A stretch of 64,000 bases of DNA from Roseibaca calidilacus. Its GTDB lineage: Bacteria > Pseudomonadota > Alphaproteobacteria > Rhodobacterales > Rhodobacteraceae. The stretch spans positions 558,001-622,000 of the forward strand of contig NZ_FBYC01000004.1 of the NCBI RefSeq assembly GCF_001517585.1, written 5' to 3'. Position numbers and translations under genes: made by a program. Under the pieces are notes generated by a model. It made no database searches and was not told the DNA's origin. It saw nothing but the letters and a program-made list of their open reading frames with translations. Each line of letters begins with the position of its first letter. Within the stretch, counting starts at the first letter, position 1. This document shows, piece after piece, positions 51,628 to 59,508 of the stretch.

Positions 51628-52572
51628 CTAGCGGCTTATTGAATTGCGCAGGTATTCGTCTGCCCAATCATCACCGGGGCGGCTTGGAAACTGGATAGGT
51701 CCGACCGGGTAGCCTTTCACGGCCAAGCGGTTTGCAAGTTGATACGCAGCGGCCTGTCCCGTGAAGTTGGTGTCATTGTCGCCATAGATCACGATCTCTG
51801 CGCAGCCCGGAGGTGGTAGCCATTTCTTCATCATCGAACTGTTGAGCGCGGCCCAGACGGGCATGTCGAAGATCGCGGATGCGGCCATTGCGGTTTCGAT
51901 GCCCTCGGCGATGCCTAGCGGGCCACTTTCGGTCCAATCCGATAGCATGACGCTGGCGCCCTCGGGCACTGTGCCGGGCATAAGCTTGCGGGGTGACTCA
52001 ATCTCTGCCTTTCCAGAACCATCCCGTTTGAGAAACGTGCGATGAATCGTGTCAAACTTCCGTTCGCCATAGCGTCCTACTAGCGCGATCATGCAAGGGT
52101 GAACACCACCCTCGCCGTCGCGCAGATTTTCGGCATAGCGCAGGGCTTTAGGGTAGATGAGTTCGTCTAAATTGCGCGCTGCCAAATATCGATCAACGAC
52201 GTCACCTTGTCTTACGGGCTGGCTTTGCTTGTAAAGCGCTCTGAGCGCGTTTTGGATTTTTTCAGGGGTTACATCAGGCTGTGATTGGGTATCGGGTTTC
52301 ACATTTCCCAGGATGCGGTCGATGTGAGGAGCGACTTCTGCAAACGGCTTGTCAGTGAATGCGCAGGCGAGCGTCATACCATCACCGGCCCCGCATTGAT
52401 TACAGATATAGGTGCCACGGCCATCCTGATTGTCCCAACGGAACCGATTGGTTCCACCGCACAAAGGGCAGGGGCCATGTTTGCAACTCAAGAAATGATC
52501 TGGCATCCCAAGGGCCATGAGGATGCCTTTCCATTTACCCTTGGCCACCTGTGTTGTTTTCTGGTGAAACAT
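51628..52572 (-). CDS. Phage/plasmid-type primase with zinc ribbon and Toprim domain
   Basis: A 314-aa protein. The N-terminal zinc ribbon of the primase-helicase type is complete (PCPLCGG then YICNQCGAGDG, about residues 30-60). A Toprim domain lies in the C-terminal half, with Glu in IAEGIETAMAAS and the acidic pair in EIVIYGDNDTNFTG. No helicase domain follows. Such proteins make primers during phage or island replication. The start at 52572 (MFHQKTTQ) overlaps the stop of the upstream fragment (TGATG). The ORF is intact although its phage neighbours are broken. Confidence 0.85.
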   Translation of the reverse strand: MFHQKTTQVAKGKWKGILMALGMPDHFLSCKHGPCPLCGGTNRFRWDNQDGRGTYICNQCGAGDGMTLACAFTDKPFAEVAPHIDRILGNVKPDTQSQPDVTPEKIQNALRALYKQSQPVRQGDVVDRYLAARNLDELIYPKALRYAENLRDGEGGVHPCMIALVGRYGERKFDTIHRTFLKRDGSGKAEIESPRKLMPGTVPEGASVMLSDWTESGPLGIAEGIETAMAASAIFDMPVWAALNSSMMKKWLPPPGCAEIVIYGDNDTNFTGQAAAYQLANRLAVKGYPVGPIQFPSRPGDDWADEYLRNSISR

Positions 52573-52645
52573 CACTTTGCCCTTCTGCGCTTGGATTTGG
52601 CGTAGCGAATGTCCTTGGCTTTTAGAAAGTTCCTGATCTCGGGCG
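52572..52645 (-). pseudogene. C-terminal fragment of a gene cut by IS3
   Basis: The frame reading PEIRNFLKAKDIRYAKSKRR then RAK ends in a TGA that overlaps the primase ATG (TGATG), so it is the end of a real upstream gene. Its start has been replaced by the IS3 element. It may be the end of the Rha-like gene on the other side of the IS, but no target duplication is present and material may be missing. Confidence 0.5.
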
Positions 52646-52686
52646 TGAACCGCCCCGGGTTTACCGGAGGGTAAAACTCTCAGAAG

Positions 52687-53028
52687 ATGGCCCCCATGGA
52701 CAAGAAGAAGCAAACCCCGAGATACACCGCCGAATTCCGCGAACGTGCGGTTCGGCTTTTCCGCGATCAGCGGCCTGATTACAGCAGCGATAACGCGGCA
52801 TATTGTGTGATTGCGCCAAAGCTTGGCTGTTCGCCAGACACTTTACGAGCGTGGCACGTGCAGGCGGCCCGGGATGCTGGTGAGCGCTCTGGTCCCAGCA
52901 GCGAAGAGAAGGCACGCATCAAGGAACTCGAACGAGAGAACCGCGAACTGCGCCAAGCAAATGAGATTTTGAAGAAGGCGTCGGCATATTTTGCCCAGGC
53001 GGAGCTCGACCGCCCATTTCGCAAATGA
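52687..53028 (+). CDS. IS3-family transposase OrfA
   Basis: A 113-aa helix-turn-helix protein (PRYTAEFRERAVRLFRDQRP; APKLGCSPDTLRAWHVQAAR) with a C-terminal coiled coil (ELERENRELRQANEILKKAS). An ATG at 52696 is an alternative start. The stop overlaps the orfB start as ATGA, so OrfB may be made by coupled re-initiation in addition to frameshifting. Confidence 0.93.
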   Translation: MAPMDKKKQTPRYTAEFRERAVRLFRDQRPDYSSDNAAYCVIAPKLGCSPDTLRAWHVQAARDAGERSGPSSEEKARIKELERENRELRQANEILKKASAYFAQAELDRPFRK

Positions 53029-53927
53029 CCGCTTTCATCGCAGATCACCGAGAGGTGTTCGGGGTCGAGCCGATCTGCCGTGTACTGCAGATTGCCCCAT
53101 CTACCTTCTATGCGCGTGCCGCGATTGCCCGCAATCCTGACTTGGCCTGCAACCGGGCCAAGCAGGATGCCCACGATTTGGTTAAGATAAAGCAGGTCCA
53201 CAAGAAAAGCAGAGGGCGTTACGGGGCACGCAAGGTTTGGCATCAGCTTCGCCGCGACAAGCAAGACATCGCCCGCTGCACAGTCGAGCGCTTGATGCAA
53301 ATCTCAGGATTACATGGGGTTACCCGCGGCAAGAAGAAGACGACGATCCCTGACCCCGCCCAGCCGTGCCCAGATGACAAGGTCAACCGGCAGTTCAAAG
53401 CGGCATTCCCCAATCAGCTCTGGGTGTCCGACTTTACCTACGTATCGACTTGGCGGGGCATGGTCTATGTTGCTTTTATCATCGATGTCTTCGCCCGCAA
53501 AATCGTAGGTTGGCGAGTGTCCACCTCTATGACAACAAGCTTCGTCCTCGATGCATTGAACCAGGCGGTCTGCCAAAGATGTCCTGCGGAAAGCGATGGC
53601 CTTATCCACCACTCGGATCGGGGCAGCCAATATTTATCCATCCGGTATACCGAAAGGTTGGCGGACGCGGGCATCGATACCTCGGTTGGAAGCGTCGGTG
53701 ACAGCTATGACAATGCTCTCGCCGAAAGCACAATTGGCCTGTTCAAGACTGAGGTGATCAACTTTCTTGGCCCGTGGAAATCAATGAGCCAGGTCGAGTG
53801 GGAAACCCTGCAATGGGTGAGCTGGTACAATACCGAAAGGTTGCACAGCGCAATTGGCCACAAACCGCCCCAAGAAGTAGAGGAGCAATTCTATGCAAGC
53901 ATGAACAACCTTGAAAAAGTCGCGTAA
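53025..53927 (+). CDS. IS3-family transposase OrfB
   Basis: A 300-aa rve-type DDE integrase-like protein. The N-terminal HTH_21 region (KKSRGRYGARKVWHQLRRDK) precedes the catalytic core with Asp in QLWVSDFTYV, Asp in LIHHSDRGSQYLS and Glu in DNALAESTIGLFKTE. The C-terminal YNTERLHSAIGHKPPQEVEE is typical. Intact. Confidence 0.95.
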   Translation: MTAFIADHREVFGVEPICRVLQIAPSTFYARAAIARNPDLACNRAKQDAHDLVKIKQVHKKSRGRYGARKVWHQLRRDKQDIARCTVERLMQISGLHGVTRGKKKTTIPDPAQPCPDDKVNRQFKAAFPNQLWVSDFTYVSTWRGMVYVAFIIDVFARKIVGWRVSTSMTTSFVLDALNQAVCQRCPAESDGLIHHSDRGSQYLSIRYTERLADAGIDTSVGSVGDSYDNALAESTIGLFKTEVINFLGPWKSMSQVEWETLQWVSWYNTERLHSAIGHKPPQEVEEQFYASMNNLEKVA

Positions 53928-53968
53928 ATTTTGAACAAAAAAACCTCCGGTAAACCCGGGGCGGTTCA

Positions 53969-54067
53969 CTTTTCGCAGAGCTTGGCGATTTCCCGCGACG
54001 ACATGGTAAGCGGGCCTTTGTCGTTGGTGGCGATCAGTTCCATCTGGGCATTCACGGCGGTCTCCAT
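53969..54067 (-). pseudogene. Rha-like phage antirepressor, N-terminal fragment
   Basis: 33 residues remain, including MELIATNDKGPLTMSSREIA and KLCEK, which match the beginning of phage Rha/antirepressor proteins (a winged-helix contact to DNA). The IS3 end follows immediately and supplies a TGA stop. It lies 87 bases from attR, i.e. at the right edge of the island, and supports a phage origin. Confidence 0.6.
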
Positions 54068-54153
54068 TTGCTGCACATCACGCTGCACAACTAGGGCATA
54101 GATTTTTTGCAAAGGTAAATGATATTTATGAAGAAAATTTCAGGTTGAACGGA

Positions 54154-54167
54154 CACCCCATCCGCCA
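54154..54167 (+). repeat. attR: duplicate of the tRNA-Ser 3' end
   Basis: CACCCCATCCGCCA is identical to tRNA-Ser positions 18238-18251; the next bases (AAATTTCTG versus GATTTTTAG) are similar but diverge. Phage fragments lie to the left and cydDC to the right. Confidence 0.85.
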
Positions 54168-54485
54168 AAATTTCTGTTAAGATGCATGATCTTAAATAAA
54201 TCAGACGGGGCATAGTCTTGTGCGCTCGTACTCGTTGCCGCGTTTGGGTGGGAACTGAAGAGTTTGTAGCCTGCGGCGTGCCATCGCCTGAGGCGCGAAT
54301 GAAATGCGCGGACATTTCATTCGCGGCCCTTCACCGTGGCGCATGGTGCAAAGCGCGGCAGACAGGTGTGATCGTTTGGCCGGATAGGCGCCTGCAATTT
54401 GGCGCAACCGATATGATCTGGGTCAAATCCCTCTGGGGCAAAATGGCATAACTGGAATGTTTGATACCACTTCAAGAGGGCCATT
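54168..54485. other. Gap between attR and cydD
   Basis: No convincing gene. It holds a small palindrome TAAGAT-GCATG-ATCTTA (54178-54194), a strong 13-bp inverted repeat CGCGAATGAAATG/CATTTCATTCGCG (54294-54306 and 54313-54325) and an FNR-like box (54413-54426). The small palindrome may be the original terminator region of tRNA-Ser before integration; that is inference. Confidence 0.5.
54413..54426. promoter_or_regulatory. FNR-like box upstream of cydDC
   Basis: ATGATCTGGGTCAA matches 8 of the 10 defined bases of TTGAT-N4-ATCAA. It lies 60 bases upstream of the cydD start. Oxygen-dependent control by an FnrL-type regulator is likely, given the better box at cydA. Confidence 0.5.
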
Positions 54486-56144
54486 ATGCGCAAATCGAAA
54501 CCCGCAGCCGAAACCGCATTGGGGCGGCTCGAACACAGCGTTCGCCCAATTGTCCTGCGAGCGAGTTGGCTATCTGCCGCCTCCGCCCTGATCTGGCCTA
54601 TGCAGGCGGCTTGCGTGGCATGGTTCCTGTCGGGCCTGTTGCAGCCTGACGCATCCGCACCTTTCGCTGCATTGGCCGGGTTCGTGGCGCTGGGCTTGCT
54701 GCGCGCCTGGATTGGGGCACAGGCAGACGGGCTGTTGCAAACAGCCGCACGCGGCCTTGTCAGCCGATTGCGCACCGAGATTATCCACACCGAAACCACC
54801 CGCGCGCGCACAGGCGCCTTCGGCGGGCCGGGGGCGGTGGGTGCTTTGGTCAGCACCAAGCTGGACTTGCTGATCCCATATATCACCCGCTATCAGCCTG
54901 CCCGGATGCGGGTTCTGCTGGTGCCACCAGTAATCTTGCTGTTGTCGTTCTGGCAGGCTTGGGCGGTTGGGCTGGTGCTTTTGGTTGCCGGACCGCTCAT
55001 CCCGGTCTTCATGGCATTGGTCGGCTGGGCCGCGAAAGAGGCCAGCGCGCGCCAATTGACAGAAATCGGCGATATGAATGATTTGCTGGTGGAACGTCTG
55101 TCAGCCTTGCCCGATATCCGGGCCTTGGGGGCCACATTACCCGTGCAGACCGGCTTTGCCGCAAAGGCCGATGATCTGCGCCGCCGGACCATGGCGGTTC
55201 TTGCCGTGGCCTTCATGTCATCGACCGTGCTGGAGCTGTTCTCTGCCCTTGGGGTGGCGCTGGTCGCGGTATTCGTCGGGTTTTCCTTGCTGGATGTTGT
55301 GACTTTCGGGTCATGGGGGGCGCAGCTTTCACCGGCTGCCGGTATTTTCTTGCTTCTATTGGCGCCCGAATTCTTCCAACCACTGCGCGATCTTGCCAGC
55401 GCGTGGCATGACAAGGCCGCCGCCGATGCCGTGGCAGACGAGGTGGAACACTGGCGGCAGGCCACGCAGGACCTGCGATTGGGGGCAGGGCAGGTGGCAG
55501 ACCCGCTGCGTGGCGCAGCAAGCCTGCACATGGGCGCGCTGGCATTGCCCGGTGGTGGGTGCTTGCCGCAGATTGATATTCGGCCCGGCGAAGCGGTTGC
55601 CCTTGTCGGCCCCAGTGGCGCAGGCAAGACCACAGCATTGCGCCTGCTGGCCGGGTTGCAGCACCTGCCCGGCGCAGATGTCACGGTCGCAGGGCACAAG
55701 CTGGACGATACCACCGCGGATGCGTGGCGCAGTCGCCTTGGCTGGATGCCGCAAACCCCACATTTTCTGAATGCCAGCCTGCGCCGCAATATCGACATGG
55801 GCCGCCCAGAGGCCGGTGACATGCCGCGCGCTGTGCAAGAGGCCGCCCTAGAGCCCGTCTTGGCGGCGCTGCCACAAGGGTTGAACACGCGCCTTGGGGA
55901 AACCGGCGCGGGGCTGTCGGGCGGTGAAGCGCGCCGCGTCTTGCTGGCGCGCGCGGTCTTTTCCCAACCGGATGTCATTTTGGCTGACGAACCAACCGCC
56001 GATCTGGATGCGGCAACCGCGGATCTGATCGCCCAAGCCTTGCTGTCAGAATCCGCACGCGGCGCCACGCTGATCGTGGCGACGCATGACATGCGGCTGG
56101 CCCGGTGCATGGACCGTATCATTACGCTGGGGGCGGCCGTATGA
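54486..56144 (+). CDS. cydD: CydD subunit of the CydDC ABC transporter
   Basis: A 552-aa membrane ATPase needed for assembly of cytochrome bd; the heterodimer CydDC has been reported to export reductants (cysteine, glutathione) and to handle heme. Six hydrophobic helices span about 20-300. The ATPase has Walker A GPSGAGKTTALRLL (about 377-390), signature LSGGEARRV, Walker B VILADEPTADLD and the H-loop VATHDMRL. Its TGA overlaps the cydC ATG by four bases. An FNR-like box lies upstream. Confidence 0.93.
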   Translation: MRKSKPAAETALGRLEHSVRPIVLRASWLSAASALIWPMQAACVAWFLSGLLQPDASAPFAALAGFVALGLLRAWIGAQADGLLQTAARGLVSRLRTEIIHTETTRARTGAFGGPGAVGALVSTKLDLLIPYITRYQPARMRVLLVPPVILLLSFWQAWAVGLVLLVAGPLIPVFMALVGWAAKEASARQLTEIGDMNDLLVERLSALPDIRALGATLPVQTGFAAKADDLRRRTMAVLAVAFMSSTVLELFSALGVALVAVFVGFSLLDVVTFGSWGAQLSPAAGIFLLLLAPEFFQPLRDLASAWHDKAAADAVADEVEHWRQATQDLRLGAGQVADPLRGAASLHMGALALPGGGCLPQIDIRPGEAVALVGPSGAGKTTALRLLAGLQHLPGADVTVAGHKLDDTTADAWRSRLGWMPQTPHFLNASLRRNIDMGRPEAGDMPRAVQEAALEPVLAALPQGLNTRLGETGAGLSGGEARRVLLARAVFSQPDVILADEPTADLDAATADLIAQALLSESARGATLIVATHDMRLARCMDRIITLGAAV

Positions 56145-57781
56145 GCGCGCTTTGGTTCATCTTTCGGATTGTTCTGCAAGACCAACGCAAAGCGCTTCTG
56201 CGCGGTGCGGTGCTTAGCTTTGCGGTCCTTGCGATGGGGGCGGCATTGCTTGGGGTGTCGGGCTGGTTCATCACCGCTGCGTCCGCTGCCGGTCTGATCG
56301 GTATGGGGGCCGTGTTCGACGTGTTCCGCCCCTCTGCCGCGATCCGCTTCCTTGCGCTTGGGCGCACAGCCGCGCGCTATGGTGAGCGGATGCTGAGCCA
56401 TGACGCCACCTTGCGCGCGCTCGAAAGCCTGCGGCTGCGCGTCTTGCGCCGGGTGCTTGCGGCCCCGTTCACGCAGCTTGGTCACTTGCGCGGGCCGCAG
56501 GCCTTGGCGCGGCTTACGGCGGATATCGACGCGCTGGATGGTGTTTCTTTGCGGTTGGTGCTGCCGTTTGTTGCTGCGCTTGCCACGCATATGCTTGCCT
56601 TTGGGCTGCTATGGTGGCTGGTCGGCCTGCCGGTGGCGTTGTTTTCCCTTACAGGGTGGCTGGTCGGTAGCGTGTTGATACTGGTCACAGCCAGCCGCCG
56701 GGCCGTGCCACTGTCGCGACAGGCAGAGGCCGCGACACAGGCCCTGCGCGCGCGCATGATCGACATGGTCCGCAGCCGCGACACGTTGACCGCCTATGGC
56801 CGCTTGCGCGCGCAGGCCGATTTCGCACAAGCCGCCGAAGCGCGCCAAGCGGCGCTGCGCTGCGCGCTTGACCGGGTCGAGCGCCGCGCCGGTGCTGCGC
56901 AAGCGGTGCTGGCCACGCTAATGGCGGGCGGTGCGCTATGGATCGGGGCGCTCTTTGTCACCCACGGGGTGATTGCGCCGGCCATCGCGGCGCTGGGCTT
57001 TTTCACTATGCTGGGGCTGGCGGAAACGGTTGCGCCCTTGCGCCGGGCAATTGCTGATCTGGGCCGCATGACAGAGGCCGCGCGCCGGGTGCGCCGCGGC
57101 GTCATGCTCTCGCCGGTGGTTGCGTCAGGCCAATCGGCCAGCCCCGATGCGCTGATCGCCCAAGATGTCACGATCGCGCGTCCGGGCACGGCGCATGCCA
57201 TTGTCCGGCGGCTGTCCTTTTCGGCCCGTCCCGGCGATACCCTTGCACTGACCGGGCCAAGCGGTTGCGGCAAGTCTACGGTGTTGCAGGCGATTGCCGG
57301 GCTGGTGCCGGTTCTGGATGGAACACTCCGCCTTGGTGCGCTGCCGGTGTCGGAATGGGGCGAACACCCGCTGCGCGAGGCCGTCACCTATCTGCCCCAG
57401 CGCAGCGCGCTGATGGCAGGCACTGTGGGCGATGCGCTGCGTCTTGCACAACCCGGCGCAACGGATGCAGACCTGTGGGCCGTGCTGGACGCGGTTGCCC
57501 TTGGCCGCCTGATCCGGGGGCGCGGGGGTTTGGGTATGATGCTTGGCCCAAGGGGTGAAGGGCTGTCAGGAGGCGAGGCGAGGCGCTTGACACTGGCCCG
57601 CGCGCTGCTGCGCCGCCCTGCATTGCTGTTGCTGGACGAGCCGACCGAAGGTCTGGACGATGCCACCGCCAAGATGGTTCTGGCCGGGCTGCGCGCCTAT
57701 CTGCCGGACGCCATGATCGTTCTGGCCAGCCACCACCCGCGCGAGGCTGCGACAGCAGACCGCATCATTGCGCTGGGATAA
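56141..57781 (+). CDS. cydC: CydC subunit of the CydDC ABC transporter
   Basis: A 546-aa partner of CydD. The membrane part starts with the conserved MSALWFIFRIVLQDQRKALL; the ATPase has Walker A GPSGCGKSTVLQAIAG, signature LSGGEARRLTLARALL and Walker B LLLLDEPTEGLDD. The ATG at 56141 is chosen because of the ATGA overlap with cydD. The cydAB genes follow after 111 bases with their own FNR box. Confidence 0.93.
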   Translation: MSALWFIFRIVLQDQRKALLRGAVLSFAVLAMGAALLGVSGWFITAASAAGLIGMGAVFDVFRPSAAIRFLALGRTAARYGERMLSHDATLRALESLRLRVLRRVLAAPFTQLGHLRGPQALARLTADIDALDGVSLRLVLPFVAALATHMLAFGLLWWLVGLPVALFSLTGWLVGSVLILVTASRRAVPLSRQAEAATQALRARMIDMVRSRDTLTAYGRLRAQADFAQAAEARQAALRCALDRVERRAGAAQAVLATLMAGGALWIGALFVTHGVIAPAIAALGFFTMLGLAETVAPLRRAIADLGRMTEAARRVRRGVMLSPVVASGQSASPDALIAQDVTIARPGTAHAIVRRLSFSARPGDTLALTGPSGCGKSTVLQAIAGLVPVLDGTLRLGALPVSEWGEHPLREAVTYLPQRSALMAGTVGDALRLAQPGATDADLWAVLDAVALGRLIRGRGGLGMMLGPRGEGLSGGEARRLTLARALLRRPALLLLDEPTEGLDDATAKMVLAGLRAYLPDAMIVLASHHPREAATADRIIALG

Positions 57782-57803
57782 CTGGTAACAAGATTACGAC
57801 TTA

Positions 57804-57817
57804 TTGACATGGATCAA
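57804..57817. promoter_or_regulatory. FNR/FnrL box upstream of cydA
   Basis: TTGACATGGATCAA matches 9 of 10 defined bases of the FNR consensus. It lies 76 bases before the cydA start, suited to activation of the high-affinity oxidase at low oxygen. Confidence 0.7.
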
Positions 57818-57892
57818 TGTCACAGCATGGTTAAAGACGCATTGCTCTGCGCATGACCGGGGGGATTCCCCTGATTTAGTGGAGCAAAAGAT

Positions 57893-59503
57893 ATGGAATT
57901 CGGGATTGTCGAGCTGTCGCGCCTGCAATTTGCGATGACGGCCATGTATCACTTCCTGTTCGTGCCGCTCACGCTTGGTCTGTCGCTGCTGATTGCGATC
58001 ATGGAAACGGTCTATGTTATGACCGGGCGCGTGATCTGGCGGCAGATGACCAAGTTCTGGGGCACGCTATTCGGGATCAACTTTGTCCTTGGCGTTGCCA
58101 CCGGCATCACCATGGAATTCCAGTTCGGCATGAACTGGAGCTATTACAGCCATTACGTGGGCGACGTGTTTGGCGCGCCCTTGGCCATTGAAGGGCTGAT
58201 GGCGTTTTTCCTGGAAGCGACTTTCGTGGGCCTGTGGTTCTTCGGTTGGGATAAACTCAGCAAGGTGCAACACCTTGTTGTGGGCTGGCTGGTGGCACTC
58301 GGCTCGAACTTCTCGGCGCTGTGGATTTTGATCGCCAATGGCTGGATGCAAAACCCCGTGGGCGCCGAATTCAACCCCATGACCATGCGCATGGAAATGA
58401 CGGACTTTTTCGCCGTTCTGTTCAACGAGGTCGCGCAGGCGAAATTCGTGCATACTGTCAGCGCGGGCTATGTGACCGCATCTGTCTTCGTGCTGGGCGT
58501 GTCGGCGTGGTACCTGCTGAAGGGCCGTCATGTTGAACTGGCGCGCCGGTCAATTGCCGTGGCCTCCAGCTTCGGTCTGGCCGCTGCGTTTTCGGTCGTG
58601 CTGCTGGGCGACGAATCCGGCTACAGCGCCACGCATACCCAGCGCATGAAACTGGCCGCGATGGAAGGCATGTGGGAAACCCATGAAGCGCCTGCGTCCT
58701 TCACCCTTGTCGGCCTGCCCGATCAGGAAGCGCGCGAAAACCATTATTCGATCGAAATTCCCTATGCGATGGGCCTGATCGCCACGCGGTCACTGACCAA
58801 GGAAATTCCGGGCATCAACGATCTGGTTCTTGAAGCGCAGGATCGTATTCGCTCTGGCATTGTTGCCTATGACGCGCTGATGACCATTCGCGAAGACCGC
58901 GACGCGACCGCGCAACCCGTGCTCGACACGTTCGAGACGCATGGCGCGGACCTTGGCTATGCCTTTTTGCTGCTGAAATACATCGACGATCCGCGCAACG
59001 CGACCGAAGCGCAAATCCTGCAAGCCGCGGATGACACCGTGCCGACTGTCTGGCCGCTGTTTTGGGCGTTCCGCATCATGGTCGCGCTTGGTTTCGCGTT
59101 CATCGGGGTGATGTTGTTCTTCTTCATCCGCAGCAATTTCGGCCGCCGCGACTATCCGCGCTGGGCGCTTTGGGGGGCAGTGTTTGCCATCCCAACGCCG
59201 TGGATCGCTGCTGAAATGGGCTGGTTCGTGGCCGAGTTCGGCCGCCAGCCTTGGACTGTGGATGGCATTTTGCCCACGGCCATGTCGGTCAGCAACCTGT
59301 CGATGACCTCTGTCGCGCTGACGCTTGCCGGCTTCATGGTGTTCTACACGATCCTGCTGGTGATCGAAATGTCCCTGATGCTGAAATATATCCGCAAAGG
59401 GCCAGAGCAGGACGTAGAAGAAACCGAAATCGCCATGGCGCGCCATGCCCACCGGCTGCGCACCCATGACGGCAATGTGCCCCTTGGCACGCCTGCGGAG
59501 TAA
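57893..59503 (+). CDS. cydA: Cytochrome bd ubiquinol oxidase subunit I
   Basis: A 536-aa quinol oxidase subunit holding hemes b558, b595 and d. Seen landmarks: His20 in MTAMYHFLFVPLTLGLS, the heme b558 His in AKFVHTVSAGYV, the axial Met in WIAAEMGWFVAEFGRQPW, and the quinol loop beginning QRMKLAAMEGMWETHEAPAS. The loop is of the long, E. coli-like type (about 140 residues before the PTVWPLFWAFRIM helix). AGTGGAGC precedes the ATG. Four bases after its stop the cydB gene begins. Confidence 0.97.
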   Translation: MEFGIVELSRLQFAMTAMYHFLFVPLTLGLSLLIAIMETVYVMTGRVIWRQMTKFWGTLFGINFVLGVATGITMEFQFGMNWSYYSHYVGDVFGAPLAIEGLMAFFLEATFVGLWFFGWDKLSKVQHLVVGWLVALGSNFSALWILIANGWMQNPVGAEFNPMTMRMEMTDFFAVLFNEVAQAKFVHTVSAGYVTASVFVLGVSAWYLLKGRHVELARRSIAVASSFGLAAAFSVVLLGDESGYSATHTQRMKLAAMEGMWETHEAPASFTLVGLPDQEARENHYSIEIPYAMGLIATRSLTKEIPGINDLVLEAQDRIRSGIVAYDALMTIREDRDATAQPVLDTFETHGADLGYAFLLLKYIDDPRNATEAQILQAADDTVPTVWPLFWAFRIMVALGFAFIGVMLFFFIRSNFGRRDYPRWALWGAVFAIPTPWIAAEMGWFVAEFGRQPWTVDGILPTAMSVSNLSMTSVALTLAGFMVFYTILLVIEMSLMLKYIRKGPEQDVEETEIAMARHAHRLRTHDGNVPLGTPAE

Positions 59504-59508
59504 CTCAG

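Larger units (their letters stand above)
52646..53968 (+). mobile_element. Intact IS3-family element
   Basis: 1323 bp with perfect 25-bp inverted repeats beginning TGAACCGCCCCGGGTTTACC. It contains orfA and orfB, both intact. No direct repeat is found outside the ends. An orphan copy of the end lies at 48435-48454. Confidence 0.93.
18238..54167 (+). mobile_element. Integrative element of about 35.9 kb in tRNA-Ser
   Basis: The element is bounded by a 14-bp direct repeat (18238-18251 and 54154-54167), of which the left copy is the tRNA-Ser 3' end. A tyrosine integrase lies at the left end. The interior holds four IS or IS remnants at the flanks, a giant adhesin with its type I secretion genes, a histidine kinase and response regulator, CcdAB, a ProQ-like protein and phage remnants (terminase small subunit, primase, Rha-like gene). 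Backbone genes lie directly outside both repeats. The phage genes suggest it descends from a prophage or phage-like element. Two phage genes are broken, so it may now be fixed. Confidence 0.85.
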
